From: Amphritea atlantica
GTDB lineage: Bacteria; Pseudomonadota; Gammaproteobacteria; Pseudomonadales; Balneatricaceae
Direction: 5' to 3'
NCBI RefSeq assembly: GCF_018860855.1
Contig: NZ_JAHKQE010000028.1
Location: forward strand, 142,526-206,525
DNA length: 64,000 nt
Below, in pieces: positions 35,174 through 43,984 of this stretch; within the stretch, counting starts at the first letter, position 1; every line of letters begins with the position of its first letter. The position numbers and the translations under genes are program-made. Under the pieces are notes generated by a model. It saw nothing but the letters and a program-made list of their open reading frames with translations. It had not been told where the DNA came from and did no database searches.

Positions 35174-36981
35174 TGAATACGCCGATGAATACCAAAGACC
35201 TTGATAATTCCGGTCGTCGTATTGTGGTCGACCCCGTCACGCGAATTGAAGGGCATATGCGTTGCGAGGTTAACGTTGATGACAATAATATTATTCGTAA
35301 TGCGGTCTCCACTGGGACTATGTGGCGTGGCTTAGAAGTGATTCTTAAGGGCCGTGATCCCCGTGATGCTTGGGCCTTTGTTGAACGAATCTGTGGGGTT
35401 TGTACGGGCACCCATGCGCTGACATCGGTGCGGGCGGTTGAAGATGCCTTGGGTATTCAGATTCCACTGAATGCTCACCTGATTCGTCACCTGATGGATA
35501 AAACCCTGCAGGCCCATGATCATATTGTGCATTTTTATCACCTGCATGCGCTCGATTGGATTAACCCCGTGAATGCACTTAAGGCAGATCCTGTGGGTAC
35601 CTCTGAGCTGCAAAAAATGGTTTCGCCACATCATCCAAAATCCAGCCCCGGTTATTTTAAAGATGTGCAGACACGGCTGAAGAAATTTGTCGAGACGGGG
35701 CAGTTAGGTCTATTTGCTAATGGGTATTGGGATAATCCCGCTTATAAGCTGCCAGCGGAAGCTGATTTGATGGCTGTGGCTCACTATCTTGAAGCCTTGG
35801 ATATGCAAAAAGAGATTGTCAAAATTCATACGATCTTTGGTGGTAAAAATCCACACCCTAACTTTATGGTGGGTGGGGTTGCCTGCGCCATTAATATCGA
35901 TGGGGTTGGCGCATCCGGTGCGCCGGTGAATATGACCTCACTGAACTTTGTGTTGCAGCGTATCAAAGAGGCACAGGCGTTCACCGATAATGTCTATCTG
36001 CCAGATGTGTTGGCCATTGCGGGTCTCTATAAAGATTGGTTGTATGGTGGCGGGCTGGCGTCTAAAAATGTACTGGCTTACGGAACCTATCAGAAAGTGC
36101 CGTATGACCCCACAAGTAACTTGCTTCCCGGCGGTGCGATTATTAATGGTAACTGGGACGAAGTACATGAAGTCGATGTGCGCGATCCTGAGCAGATTAA
36201 AGAGTTCGTTGATCACTCTTGGTATACCTACGAGGGCGATAAAAAAGGTTTACACCCTTGGGATGGTGAAACTGAGCCTAAGTTTGAGTTGGGGCCAAAC
36301 ACTGTGGGCAGCCGCACCAATATTAAAGAGATCGATGAAGGGGCTAAATACTCTTGGATTAAAGCGCCGCGTTGGCGAGGCCATGCGATGGAAGTTGGGC
36401 CGTTGGCGCGCTACATCATTGCTTATGCATCGGGTAATGACTATGTGCAGGACCAAGTGGATCGAGCGCTCGGAACCTTTAATCAGAATACCGGTTTGGC
36501 ATTGACGGTAAAACAATTTTTACCATCGACACTTGGCCGAACGCTGGCACGAGCTATGGAGTGCAAGCTGTGTGTTGATACGATGATCGATGACTGGCAT
36601 CAGTTAGTTGGCAATATCAAGAATGGTGATAGCTCGACGGCCAATGTTGAAAAATGGGATCCGGCGAGCTGGCCAAAAGAGGCGATCGGGGTGGGGACTA
36701 ACGAAGCGCCACGGGGTGCGTTAGGTCACTGGATTAAGATTAAAGATGGCAAGATCGAAAACTATCAGGCGATTGTGCCAACCACTTGGAATGGTTCACC
36801 GCGGGATGGTGAGGGTAACATCGGGGCATTTGAAGCCGCCTTGATGAATACGCCGATGGAGCGTCCGGATGAACCGGTCGAAATTTTGCGGACGCTGCAC
36901 AGTTTCGATCCCTGTTTGGCCTGTTCGACTCATGTGATGTCTGAAGATGGCCAAGAGTTGACTAAGGTCAAAATCCGTTAA
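35173..36981 (+). CDS. hupL: [NiFe] uptake hydrogenase large subunit HupL (HyaB/HoxG type)
   Basis: A 602-residue catalytic subunit. The nickel ligands are visible as RICGVC (Cys74, Cys77) and DPCLAC (Cys581, Cys584). The chain continues past His587 with a 15-residue C-terminal extension beginning VMSEDG, which is cut off by the HupD protease after metal insertion. It lacks its own export signal and is carried across the membrane with HupS by Tat. It oxidises H2 to protons and electrons. Length and motifs fit the group 1 membrane-bound enzymes. Confidence 0.97.
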   Translation: MNTPMNTKDLDNSGRRIVVDPVTRIEGHMRCEVNVDDNNIIRNAVSTGTMWRGLEVILKGRDPRDAWAFVERICGVCTGTHALTSVRAVEDALGIQIPLNAHLIRHLMDKTLQAHDHIVHFYHLHALDWINPVNALKADPVGTSELQKMVSPHHPKSSPGYFKDVQTRLKKFVETGQLGLFANGYWDNPAYKLPAEADLMAVAHYLEALDMQKEIVKIHTIFGGKNPHPNFMVGGVACAINIDGVGASGAPVNMTSLNFVLQRIKEAQAFTDNVYLPDVLAIAGLYKDWLYGGGLASKNVLAYGTYQKVPYDPTSNLLPGGAIINGNWDEVHEVDVRDPEQIKEFVDHSWYTYEGDKKGLHPWDGETEPKFELGPNTVGSRTNIKEIDEGAKYSWIKAPRWRGHAMEVGPLARYIIAYASGNDYVQDQVDRALGTFNQNTGLALTVKQFLPSTLGRTLARAMECKLCVDTMIDDWHQLVGNIKNGDSSTANVEKWDPASWPKEAIGVGTNEAPRGALGHWIKIKDGKIENYQAIVPTTWNGSPRDGEGNIGAFEAALMNTPMERPDEPVEILRTLHSFDPCLACSTHVMSEDGQELTKVKIR

Positions 36982-37030
36982 GACGAGCTCCATGGATGTT
37001 GCCTAGCAGCATCCATGTTGGAGGTATGCT

Positions 37031-37723
37031 ATGGAAACAATCAAACAGAGAACGCAGACGGCAGTGTATGTGTATGAGGCGCCGTTGCGGTTATGGCATT
37101 GGATTACAGTGCTGTCGATTATCGTATTGTGTATTACCGGTTATTTCATCGGATCGCCACTGCCTACCATGCCGGGCGAGGCCAGTGATCACTTTCTGAT
37201 GGGGTATATTCGCTTTGCGCATTTTGCCGCCGGTTATGTCGTTGCGGTAGGGTTTTTGGGCCGCATCTACTGGGCTTTTGTTGGCAACAGTCATTCCCGT
37301 GAGCTGTTTCTAGTGCCTTTTTTTAATAAGAAATGGTGGCTAGAGGTGCTGTATGAAGTGCGTTGGTATCTGTTTTTAGAGAAAACACCGAAGAAATATA
37401 TTGGACATAATCCTTTGGGGCAGCTGTCGATGTTCTGCTTTTTTGTTATCGGTATCACCTTTATGATCATTACTGGCTTTGCACTCTACGCTGAAGGGTT
37501 AGGGCGGGGTAGTTGGGCCGATACACTGTTTGGCTGGGTGATTCCTTTGATGGGCCAGAGTCAGGATGCGCATACTTGGCATCATCTCGGCATGTGGTAT
37601 CTCGTCATCTTTATCATGATGCATGTCTATGTTGCGATTCGAGAAGATATTATGTCGCGACAGAGTCTGATTTCGACCATGATTGGCGGCTGGCGCATGT
37701 TTAAAGATGATCGTCCCGATTGA
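37031..37723 (+). CDS. hupC: hydrogenase b-type cytochrome subunit HupC
   Basis: A 230-residue integral membrane protein with four main hydrophobic helices (about residues 25-45, 63-83, 136-160 and 184-207). Haem-ligand histidines are seen in RLWHWITVLS, RFAHFAAGY and the HTWHHLGMWYLVIFIMMHVYVA region, the HupC/HyaC/HoxZ pattern. It passes electrons from the HupS clusters to the quinone pool and anchors the complex. It starts 49 bases after hupL and is followed by a strong terminator, so hupSLC forms its own transcription unit. Confidence 0.94.
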   Translation: METIKQRTQTAVYVYEAPLRLWHWITVLSIIVLCITGYFIGSPLPTMPGEASDHFLMGYIRFAHFAAGYVVAVGFLGRIYWAFVGNSHSRELFLVPFFNKKWWLEVLYEVRWYLFLEKTPKKYIGHNPLGQLSMFCFFVIGITFMIITGFALYAEGLGRGSWADTLFGWVIPLMGQSQDAHTWHHLGMWYLVIFIMMHVYVAIREDIMSRQSLISTMIGGWRMFKDDRPD

Positions 37724-37788
37724 TCATTGCGTTGGGTGGATTGCTTAGCAAGGATCACTTGCAAAGAAAGTAAACGGATCAGTGAATC

Positions 37789-37816
37789 TGCCGGAGCCAT
37801 GCTTCGGCATTTTTTT
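37789..37816 (+). terminator. terminator of hupSLC
   Basis: An 8-bp stem TGCCGGAG/CTTCGGCA (one G-T pair) with loop CCATG, then seven T. It cuts the structural genes from the higA-like gene and the maturation genes downstream. Confidence 0.9.
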
Positions 37817-37834
37817 GATTGAAGGTAGGTATAG

Positions 37835-38107
37835 ATGCAACGCTTACGGTTTTACGGACGTCGACCCGAACACCCCGGTGGCTTTTTGGATCGCTGTTAT
37901 CTCACTCCGCTGAATATAAGTCAGTCAAAACTCGCTAAAGAGTTAGGCATCTCGCGGCGCCGAGTAAATGAAATTGTAAACGGTCAGCGGGCAATTACGG
38001 CGGATACCGCGTTACGGTTAGCGCAATTTTTTCATACCTCTCCGATGTTTTGGTTAGAAAAGCAGCAATTATGGGAGCTATATCAGGTGGGGCGGGAATC
38101 AACCTAA
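37835..38107 (+). CDS. higA: HigA-like helix-turn-helix protein, without a toxin partner
   Basis: A 90-residue XRE-family protein with the HigA addiction-antidote layout: HPGGFLDRCYLTPLNIS (about residues 17-33), the helix-turn-helix KLAKELGISRRRVNEIVNGQRAIT (about 36-59) and FFHTSPMFWLEKQQLWELYQV at the C-terminal end. HigA neutralises the ribosome-dependent nuclease HigB and represses its own operon. Here no higB fits in the 110 bases upstream or the 170 downstream; the neighbours are hydrogenase genes. It lies just after the hupC terminator. It may have been recruited as a local regulator or be an orphan antitoxin. Confidence 0.82.
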   Translation: MQRLRFYGRRPEHPGGFLDRCYLTPLNISQSKLAKELGISRRRVNEIVNGQRAITADTALRLAQFFHTSPMFWLEKQQLWELYQVGREST

Positions 38108-38224
38108 TTGATCTGATCATCTGGATGTGAAACTGGTAACTAACTTTCCACTTTATTAAACCCTGCAAGCTGTAACCCCCTCTGTAACACCCTCTATATG
38201 GCCTATCGTCGAAATCTGCTGAGT

Positions 38225-38240
38225 TGGCACAAAGCTTGTA
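38225..38240 (+). promoter_or_regulatory. sigma-54-type promoter of the hupD-hupR maturation unit (candidate)
   Basis: TGGCACAAAGCTTGTA matches TGGCAC perfectly at -24 and TTG-A at -12 (the usual C is T), with ten bases between GG and GT. The start point would be near 38251, 38 bases before the hupD ATG. Confidence 0.5.
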
Positions 38241-38288
38241 AACATGATTATAAGCGAGAACATAACCGGTTAAGAGGTGATAGGTCGC

Positions 38289-38984
38289 ATGGCGGGATCT
38301 CAATCAGAACTTAGAGCAAACAGTGGGGCAGTCAATTCAGCGGATCAGACGCAACCTTTGCGGGCGATCATTCTGGGTATTGGTAACCTACTTTGGGCCG
38401 ATGAAGGCTTTGGCATAAGGGCAGTGGAAAGCCTACACGCTCGTTATCAGTTTCCTGACAATGTTGAAGTGATGGACGGCGGCACTCAAGGTATCTACCT
38501 AGTGCAGCATGTCCAGCGTTGTGATCTGCTGGTGGTGTTTGATGCAATAGATTACGGCTTAGCGCCGGGCACCATGAAGGTGATTCAGGGTGATGATGTG
38601 CCTAAATACATGGGGGTGAAAAAGATGAGTCTCCATCAGACCGGTTTTCAAGAAGTACTCGCGATGGCGGAGTTTACCGGTCACTATCCGCAGCACCTGA
38701 TCTTGATCGGGGTGCAACCGGTAGAGCTTGAAGATTTTGGCGGCAGCTTACGACCAGCCGTTCAGGCGCAGGTCGCACCCGCTATTAGCGTGGCGCTTGA
38801 ATATCTACACACCTTTGGCATCCATCCTCAGCTCCGAGATCAGCCCTTACCTCCTCAGGAGCAACTTGCTCCAACCGAGCTGCAGCAACATCGTTATGAA
38901 GCAGGGCGTCCATCTGAAGTTGATGCCTGTCGTCTCGGTGATGAACGGTTTCTGAATGATACCACCGATGAGCGTAACAACTGA
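38289..38984 (+). CDS. hupD: hydrogenase maturation protease HupD (HyaD type)
   Basis: A 231-residue endopeptidase (start ATG at 38289; a GTG four codons earlier is possible). Family motifs are ILGIGNLLWADEGFG with the metal-binding Glu (about residue 41), VMDGGTQG, VVFDAID and the His in KMSLHQTGFQEVLA. It removes the C-terminal peptide of HupL after nickel insertion. The last 60 residues (after about 170) form an extra polar tail beyond the usual 160-200 length. It is the first of ten tightly packed accessory genes; its stop overlaps hupF. Confidence 0.93.
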   Translation: MAGSQSELRANSGAVNSADQTQPLRAIILGIGNLLWADEGFGIRAVESLHARYQFPDNVEVMDGGTQGIYLVQHVQRCDLLVVFDAIDYGLAPGTMKVIQGDDVPKYMGVKKMSLHQTGFQEVLAMAEFTGHYPQHLILIGVQPVELEDFGGSLRPAVQAQVAPAISVALEYLHTFGIHPQLRDQPLPPQEQLAPTELQQHRYEAGRPSEVDACRLGDERFLNDTTDERNN

Positions 38985-39307
38985 TGTGTATTGGTATCCC
39001 CATGCAGGTGGTCAGCTGCAACGGATTATTGGCGCGATGTGAAGCGGACGGAGAACAACAAACCGTTGATCTGAGCTTGGTTGGTGAACTGCCCGTGGGG
39101 AGTTGGGTATTGGTATTCCTAGGCTCGGCTAGAGAACAGCTGACGGCAGAGCAGGCAAAAGAAACCGTTGATGCGGTGAACGCTCTTCGCAGTGTTATGC
39201 GAGGTGAAAGCGTTGATTTAGATTCGCTGTTTGCTGATCTCGTCGACAGGAAACCTCAATTACCACCACACTTGCGCACGTACACGGACAAATTAGAGGA
39301 GTCATAA
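38984..39307 (+). CDS. hupF: HupF, HypC-family hydrogenase chaperone
   Basis: A 107-residue HypC/HupF/HybG protein beginning MCIGIPMQV, whose Cys2 is the essential residue that holds the Fe(CN)2CO unit or the large subunit. The LVGELPVGSWVLVFLGSA motif follows. HupF acts late and stabilises HupL at high oxygen in other bacteria. The C-terminal 30 residues extend beyond minimal HypC. Note that no second hypC is in the window, so it could also serve in that role. Overlaps hupD by one base. Confidence 0.92.
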   Translation: MCIGIPMQVVSCNGLLARCEADGEQQTVDLSLVGELPVGSWVLVFLGSAREQLTAEQAKETVDAVNALRSVMRGESVDLDSLFADLVDRKPQLPPHLRTYTDKLEES

Positions 39308-39311
39308 AGCT

Positions 39312-39740
39312 ATGTCTGAATTGATTGAACGCTTAACCAGCGAGTTAGGCTATCCGTTACTGGATCAATCGAGCTTCGATGGGTTTATTGAACAGCAGCC
39401 TTTTTCGGTGCTTTTCTTTACGGAAGATCCCGCTCGTTTTCCTGAATCCTTGGATGTTGCTGTGATTCTGCCGGAGCTATTAAAAAGCTTTCCCCAGTTG
39501 ACGCCCGCGGTGATTAGTCGCGATGCGGAAAGAGGTTTGCAAGGGCGTTATAACTTTACTGTTTGGCCAACCTTAGTGTTGTTAAAGCAGGGGCGTTATC
39601 TAGGTGCTATCAGCAAAGTACAGGATTGGGATCTGTATCTACGGGATATCGAATCGTTGCTTCAGCGTGAACCGACCCGCAACCCCGGTATTGGTATTCC
39701 TGTGGTGGTTAACCCACAACAGAATACGTCTTGCGGCTGA
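39312..39740 (+). CDS. hupG: HupG/HyaE, Tat-substrate chaperone for the small subunit
   Basis: A 142-residue protein with a thioredoxin-like fold but no CxxC pair, the mark of HyaE/HupG/HoxO. The segment RYNFTVWPTLVLLKQGRYLGAISKVQDW (cut here into motifs around residues 78-105) is the most conserved part, with WPT matching thioredoxin's cis-proline region. HyaE binds the Tat leader of the hydrogenase small subunit and delays export until folding. It starts four bases after hupF. Confidence 0.88.
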   Translation: MSELIERLTSELGYPLLDQSSFDGFIEQQPFSVLFFTEDPARFPESLDVAVILPELLKSFPQLTPAVISRDAERGLQGRYNFTVWPTLVLLKQGRYLGAISKVQDWDLYLRDIESLLQREPTRNPGIGIPVVVNPQQNTSCG

Positions 39741-39811
39741 CCCGCTTGATACAAAAGCCTTGAACCACTATGTGACTCAAAACGCGTGACTCAAACGACA
39801 GGACAGAGAAT

Positions 39812-40687
39812 ATGAACCAGGGTGATATTCCACTGATTAATATGCCGGTTGGCCCCGGTAGCCAGCCCAGTAGCGATGACGATGCGGTGCTGGATTATAT
39901 GCCGATGCCAAAAGAGATGTATACCTATGATCTGCCCATATTGCCGGAAACTGAACAGTTGGAAAACTGTCCGGAAGCGCTGGCTTTACTGGATAAACTG
40001 CAACAACAGTTGGATGGCTATAAGGTTGAAAAATCGGTTATCAGTCTGGATTTGAAAATGTTATCGGCAACCGGCTTGGAATTGATCAATCAGATTCTCG
40101 GTGAGGGTGAGGTCAGTCTTATTTGTAAAACTCAGGACCAGAGCAGCGCCGAGGTAAATGCACAAGAGACCGTATTGGCAGGTGTGTGGCGGTTACGTTA
40201 TATGGATGCGGACGCACAGCAGGTGCGGGAAACATTGGAGATCGCCGATGTGCCTACCGTAGCCCGTGATTATGCTTTTGCTCAGGCCCAGTCGCTGGCG
40301 GTTGAAGAGGCTGCCTGGCCCGCGGGCATTCTTAATGCGCCACCGGTGTTAATTGAGTTGCAGCATAAGAGTGATCAGTATCAAGTCGGTGATGAACCTC
40401 ATGTGGTGAACCTTTCGTTGTTACCCTTTTCTCCTGCAGATCATCAGCTACTCGAACAATATTTAGGGCAGGGCTCACTGGTGGTGTTATCCCGTGGTTA
40501 TGGTAATTGTCGGATCAGCAGTACCGGTATTAAGCATATCTGGCGGGTGCAGTATTTTAATTCAACCGACCATCTGATTTTAGACACCATTGAGGTAGTC
40601 GATATGCCCGCGGTGGTGTGTGCCGCCCCTGAAGATCTGCAAGACAGTGCAGTAAGACTACGTGAAATCAGGGAGGTACTTGTCTGA
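39812..40687 (+). CDS. hupH: HupH/HyaF hydrogenase expression protein
   Basis: A 291-residue protein with two related halves of the HupH C-terminal type: the first around GEVSLI to VWRLRYMDAD (about residues 98-137), the second around QGSLVVLSRGYGNCRIS to IWRVQYFNSTDHLI (about 219-255). HupH/HyaF and HoxQ work with HupG in handling the small subunit before export. The gap of 71 bases before it is the largest inside this operon, with AGGACAGAG as ribosome site. Its stop overlaps hupI by one base. Confidence 0.9.
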   Translation: MNQGDIPLINMPVGPGSQPSSDDDAVLDYMPMPKEMYTYDLPILPETEQLENCPEALALLDKLQQQLDGYKVEKSVISLDLKMLSATGLELINQILGEGEVSLICKTQDQSSAEVNAQETVLAGVWRLRYMDADAQQVRETLEIADVPTVARDYAFAQAQSLAVEEAAWPAGILNAPPVLIELQHKSDQYQVGDEPHVVNLSLLPFSPADHQLLEQYLGQGSLVVLSRGYGNCRISSTGIKHIWRVQYFNSTDHLILDTIEVVDMPAVVCAAPEDLQDSAVRLREIREVLV

Positions 40688-40920
40688 TGAGCCAAGATCA
40701 AGGTCAACGATTTGAAGGGAGCTATCTCGGGCAGAATGATCAGCTCAGGGATAGCACACGTCTAGAGTGTAAAATTTGTTGGTATGTATACGATCCAGCA
40801 CAGGGAGATGATGTTTGGCAGATAGCCGTTGGCACCCCCTTTAGTCAGTTACCAGAGCATTGGCGCTGCCCAGAGTGTGATGGCGATAAAGATCAGTTTA
40901 TGGTGCTCGATAACGCGTGA
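40687..40920 (+). CDS. hupI: HupI rubredoxin
   Basis: A 77-residue rubredoxin with CKIC (about residues 27-30) and CPEC (about 61-64) holding a single iron. The usual Gly after the first pair is Trp. An N-terminal 22-residue polar extension is typical for HupI/HoxR. In oxygen-exposed cells this rubredoxin is needed to assemble the special cluster of the small subunit, which agrees with the extra cysteines in HupS. It overlaps both neighbours. Confidence 0.93.
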   Translation: MSQDQGQRFEGSYLGQNDQLRDSTRLECKICWYVYDPAQGDDVWQIAVGTPFSQLPEHWRCPECDGDKDQFMVLDNA

Positions 40921-41516
40921 TGGATATTGATCTGATTGAATCCCGTTACAACGATATTTTGCATACCAAAATGGAAGGTGTGGCGGTGCTTAATCACAAA
41001 TTACAGGTTAAAGCACTAGGGTTTCAGCCGTTCGCAGAGGAGCTGTTGGGGGTGTTGATAACCCCTTGGTTTATGAGTCTGATGCTGTTGCCTGATGAGT
41101 CAACCGAATGGACAGAAAGTGATGTGGGTCGAAAGCTCATGCGAACGCTTCCCTCGGGCTCCTATGAATTCATTCTGGGTTGGGATGAAATCTTAGGGGG
41201 CTACGGGATGTGTGCCCTGTTTTCACCGATGTTTGATTTTGTTGATCAAGAAGCGGCCGTCGCTACGGCCAATGAAGTGATTAAAGCTCTGTTCGAAACA
41301 GAAAATTTTGCCCCAACTGATCGGCAACGAGAACAGTTAAAACAGCGTTTAGCCAATGCTGAAGCGAGCACTGACAAGGCGAGTGCGAGCGAGGTTGATA
41401 CCGAGATGAGTGCGAGTTCCGATCAATCGATAGATAAAGAAAGGGCTGTTCGTTTGAGTCGCCGGCAGTTTTTGCAGGGACAGATTAGCGGGAAAGGTAG
41501 CGTTGATCATGGCTGA
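40920..41516 (+). CDS. hupJ: HupJ, HybE-family hydrogenase assembly chaperone
   Basis: A 198-residue protein starting at the ATG overlapping the hupI stop (a GTG one codon upstream is possible). The HybE signature is clear: VLNHKLQVKALGF, GVLITPWFMSLMLLP (about residues 41-55) and the run GSYEFILGWDEILGGYGMC cut at residues 80-98. The C terminus has SRRQFLQGQ, a typical but unexplained short motif of HupJ proteins. A polar E/S-rich linker (about 145-178) joins the two. Chaperone for assembly of the small subunit. Confidence 0.9.
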   Translation: MDIDLIESRYNDILHTKMEGVAVLNHKLQVKALGFQPFAEELLGVLITPWFMSLMLLPDESTEWTESDVGRKLMRTLPSGSYEFILGWDEILGGYGMCALFSPMFDFVDQEAAVATANEVIKALFETENFAPTDRQREQLKQRLANAEASTDKASASEVDTEMSASSDQSIDKERAVRLSRRQFLQGQISGKGSVDHG

Positions 41517-42693
41517 GCTTGCAGGAAAAATATCAGCCGAGCTGGATTGGCAGGCAGGCTATATCGTCGGTTTGAGGCTAAGCTCTAGCCGGCCTAAGCA
41601 GATGGGGCGGTTATTTGAGGGGCGTAGAACGACTCAGGTCTCTCGGATGATCCCTTTACTGTTTTCGGCGTGTACCGTTGGCCAGCGCTTGGGTTTTGCC
41701 CGTGCAGTAGAGCGTTGTCGGGGAGTTTGTGTCACTGAGGAAGTTGCGTTGGGTCGTCAACTATTGCTGCAACTGGAAAATTATCGGGAGTTACTGTTTC
41801 GTCTCGTGCAGCACTGGCTGCCCGCGACGCCGAGTCAGCTTAAAATATTGCAGTCGTTACAGAGTCTCGTGGTTGCCATGCGGCAACGGTGGGGGCATCT
41901 ACTAGAGCCGGTTGAACCCGTGCCGCTATCATTAGATAATCGCGCCTTAAAACGTGAACAGATAGCGTTAGCGGATCAGTTAACCCAGTGGCTAGTACCG
42001 CTGTTGGGTGTGGCCCCTGAACAGTTGCCAGAATGGTTAGACCGCGTAACATCGGCATCACTATTTGACGCGCCGTTGTTGAGGCCGTTAAACGAGCTAC
42101 AGGAGCGCTTTGCGCATATCCATTTAGGGTCAGATCTTCCGAGTCTGCCGAATTGGCATCAGCCTAAATCGCGGCAAATTTTGGTAGAGAGTTCAGCTGA
42201 AAGGCAGAAACAACTGTTTTGTGCGACGCCAAGATGGCAAGGGCGCTGTTGTGAAACAGGCAGCTATAGCACGTATCGGGCCGAACTTCGAGGGATGAGG
42301 CAGCAGGGCTGGCATGAACTCAGCTGTCGTTATGCGGCTGTTTTAGCTCACCTGAGTGATATTCCTGAGATGATCCGTGTGCTGGATAGCGCAGGCGTTA
42401 AGCCGGTTGAAAGTCAGGGAGTTGAGCCAGAGGTCAATGGTTTGGGGGTTGTGCAAACGGCTAGAGGGCAGCTGTTACATCGAGTGACATTGGTTGAGGA
42501 TGTAATCACCGGTTATGACATTGTAGCACCTACCGAGTGGAACCATCACCCTCAGGGCCTACTGGCGATTAAGCTGCAGGGAGTTGCAACGGCAACGGCA
42601 TCAGAGGCATTGTCATTAAGTCGAACGATGCTGCTATTGGCCGACCCCTGTGTTGAATTTGATCTCAGATTGAAATCAGGGGATGCTATCTAA
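41509..42693 (+). CDS. hupK: HupK, large-subunit-like maturation scaffold
   Basis: A 394-residue protein related to the hydrogenase large subunit but lacking both CxxC nickel motifs at their usual ends; the recognisable stretch is FSACTVGQRLGFARAVE (about residues 51-67) and, near the C terminus, ITGYDIVAPTEWNHHPQG followed by LADPCVEFDLR. HupK/HoxV is thought to act as a scaffold for building the Fe(CN)2CO centre before transfer to HupL. I take the ATG at 41509, two codons after a TTG. It overlaps hupJ by eight bases and abuts hypA. Confidence 0.88.
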   Translation: MAELAGKISAELDWQAGYIVGLRLSSSRPKQMGRLFEGRRTTQVSRMIPLLFSACTVGQRLGFARAVERCRGVCVTEEVALGRQLLLQLENYRELLFRLVQHWLPATPSQLKILQSLQSLVVAMRQRWGHLLEPVEPVPLSLDNRALKREQIALADQLTQWLVPLLGVAPEQLPEWLDRVTSASLFDAPLLRPLNELQERFAHIHLGSDLPSLPNWHQPKSRQILVESSAERQKQLFCATPRWQGRCCETGSYSTYRAELRGMRQQGWHELSCRYAAVLAHLSDIPEMIRVLDSAGVKPVESQGVEPEVNGLGVVQTARGQLLHRVTLVEDVITGYDIVAPTEWNHHPQGLLAIKLQGVATATASEALSLSRTMLLLADPCVEFDLRLKSGDAI

Positions 42694-43035
42694 ATGCATG
42701 AAATGTCGATCTGTGAAGGAATTATTCAGGTGTTGGAAGAGCAGGCGGCCAGTCAGCACTATCAACGGGTTAAAACGGTTTGGTTAGAGATAGGGCCATT
42801 GGCCATGGTTGAGGTCGATGCTCTCCGGTTTTGTTTTGAAGCGGTCACTCTGAATAGCTTGGCACACGGGGCTAGGCTGGAAATTATTGAGTTACCGGGA
42901 CAGGCTTGGTGTTTGCAGTGTGCCAAGACTGTCACGATTACAAAGCGTTACGATGCCTGCAGTGCCTGTGGCAGCTTTCAGTTGCAGGTGACTCAGGGTG
43001 ACGAACTAAGAATAAAAGAGTTAGAGGTGGAATAA
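42694..43035 (+). CDS. hypA: HypA nickel-insertion zinc protein
   Basis: A 113-residue protein with the N-terminal nickel site MHEMS (Met-His-Glu) and a zinc domain formed by CLQC (about residues 73-76) and CSAC (about 89-92). HypA brings Ni2+ with HypB to the iron-loaded large subunit. It starts directly after the hupK stop. hypC-F do not follow. Confidence 0.94.
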   Translation: MHEMSICEGIIQVLEEQAASQHYQRVKTVWLEIGPLAMVEVDALRFCFEAVTLNSLAHGARLEIIELPGQAWCLQCAKTVTITKRYDACSACGSFQLQVTQGDELRIKELEVE

Positions 43036-43037
43036 GC

Positions 43038-43982
43038 ATGTGTACAGTTTGCGGTTGCAGTGAAGGCGAGGTGTCGATCGAAGGACATCACCATCATCAT
43101 GGACATTCACATAGCCATCAACACGGGGATCACCATCACCCCGCAGACGACTCTGGGCACAGTCTAGCGCCGCCTTCTGGCGATGCCGATAACGCCAGTG
43201 TAATGGTGAGCGAAGGCGATAATCTACATTTCGGTCAGGGCCCCGCACATGCCCATGCGCCAGGTTTAAGCCAAGGACGGATGGTACAGATCGAACAGGA
43301 TATTCTCGGTAAAAATGATCGCTATGCGGGTCAGAATCGACAGCGATTTGAGGCGATGAACCTGTTTGCGCTTAATCTAGTCTCCAGTCCTGGCTCGGGT
43401 AAAACCACATTATTAACCGCCAGTATCGAGCAATTGCAGCGTTGTCCTGTGGCGGTGATAGAGGGTGATCAGCAAACCGCGAATGATGCTGACCGGATCC
43501 GTGCTACTGGGGTTCAGGCGGTACAGGTGAATACCGGTAAGGGGTGTCATCTGGATGCTCATATGGTTGGGCATGCGATGGAACGTTTTGATGATCTGTC
43601 TGGTGGTGTGCTCTTTATTGAAAATGTTGGCAACCTTGTTTGTCCAGCGGCCTTTGATCTAGGTGAAGCCCATAAAGTGGCTATTCTGTCGGTTACCGAG
43701 GGTGAAGATAAGCCCCTTAAATACCCAGATATGTTTTATGCAGCCGACCTGATGTTGCTGAATAAGGTTGATTTACTGCCTTATTTGGATTTCGATGTTG
43801 AACAATGTATTGCGGCGGCTAAGCAGGTGAATCCTGATATTGAAGTGATTCAGATTTCAGCGCGTTCAGGCGAAGGGATGAGTGAATGGCTTAACTGGAT
43901 CGAGCAACATCGGGTGGCTAGAATTCATCAACGCATCGAGCAGTTAAATAATCAGGTGTCTCTTCTTCAGGGGATGGTATAG
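43038..43982 (+). CDS. hypB: HypB GTPase with histidine-rich nickel-storage region
   Basis: A 314-residue protein with three parts: the N-terminal high-affinity metal motif MCTVCGC, a histidine-rich stretch (about residues 17-34 and 71-74, with some 16 His) that can store nickel, and a G domain with P-loop SSPGSGKTT (about 116-124), switch-region type [18 protein letters not shown] and base motif LNKVDLL. It hydrolyses GTP to pass nickel to HypA and HupL. It begins two bases after hypA and ends two bases before hupR. Confidence 0.95.
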   Translation: MCTVCGCSEGEVSIEGHHHHHGHSHSHQHGDHHHPADDSGHSLAPPSGDADNASVMVSEGDNLHFGQGPAHAHAPGLSQGRMVQIEQDILGKNDRYAGQNRQRFEAMNLFALNLVSSPGSGKTTLLTASIEQLQRCPVAVIEGDQQTANDADRIRATGVQAVQVNTGKGCHLDAHMVGHAMERFDDLSGGVLFIENVGNLVCPAAFDLGEAHKVAILSVTEGEDKPLKYPDMFYAADLMLLNKVDLLPYLDFDVEQCIAAAKQVNPDIEVIQISARSGEGMSEWLNWIEQHRVARIHQRIEQLNNQVSLLQGMV

Positions 43983-43984
43983 CG

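Noticed and set aside
43080..43145. Histidine-codon run resembling a simple-sequence repeat
   Set aside because: It is the normal nickel-storage region of HypB, read in frame.
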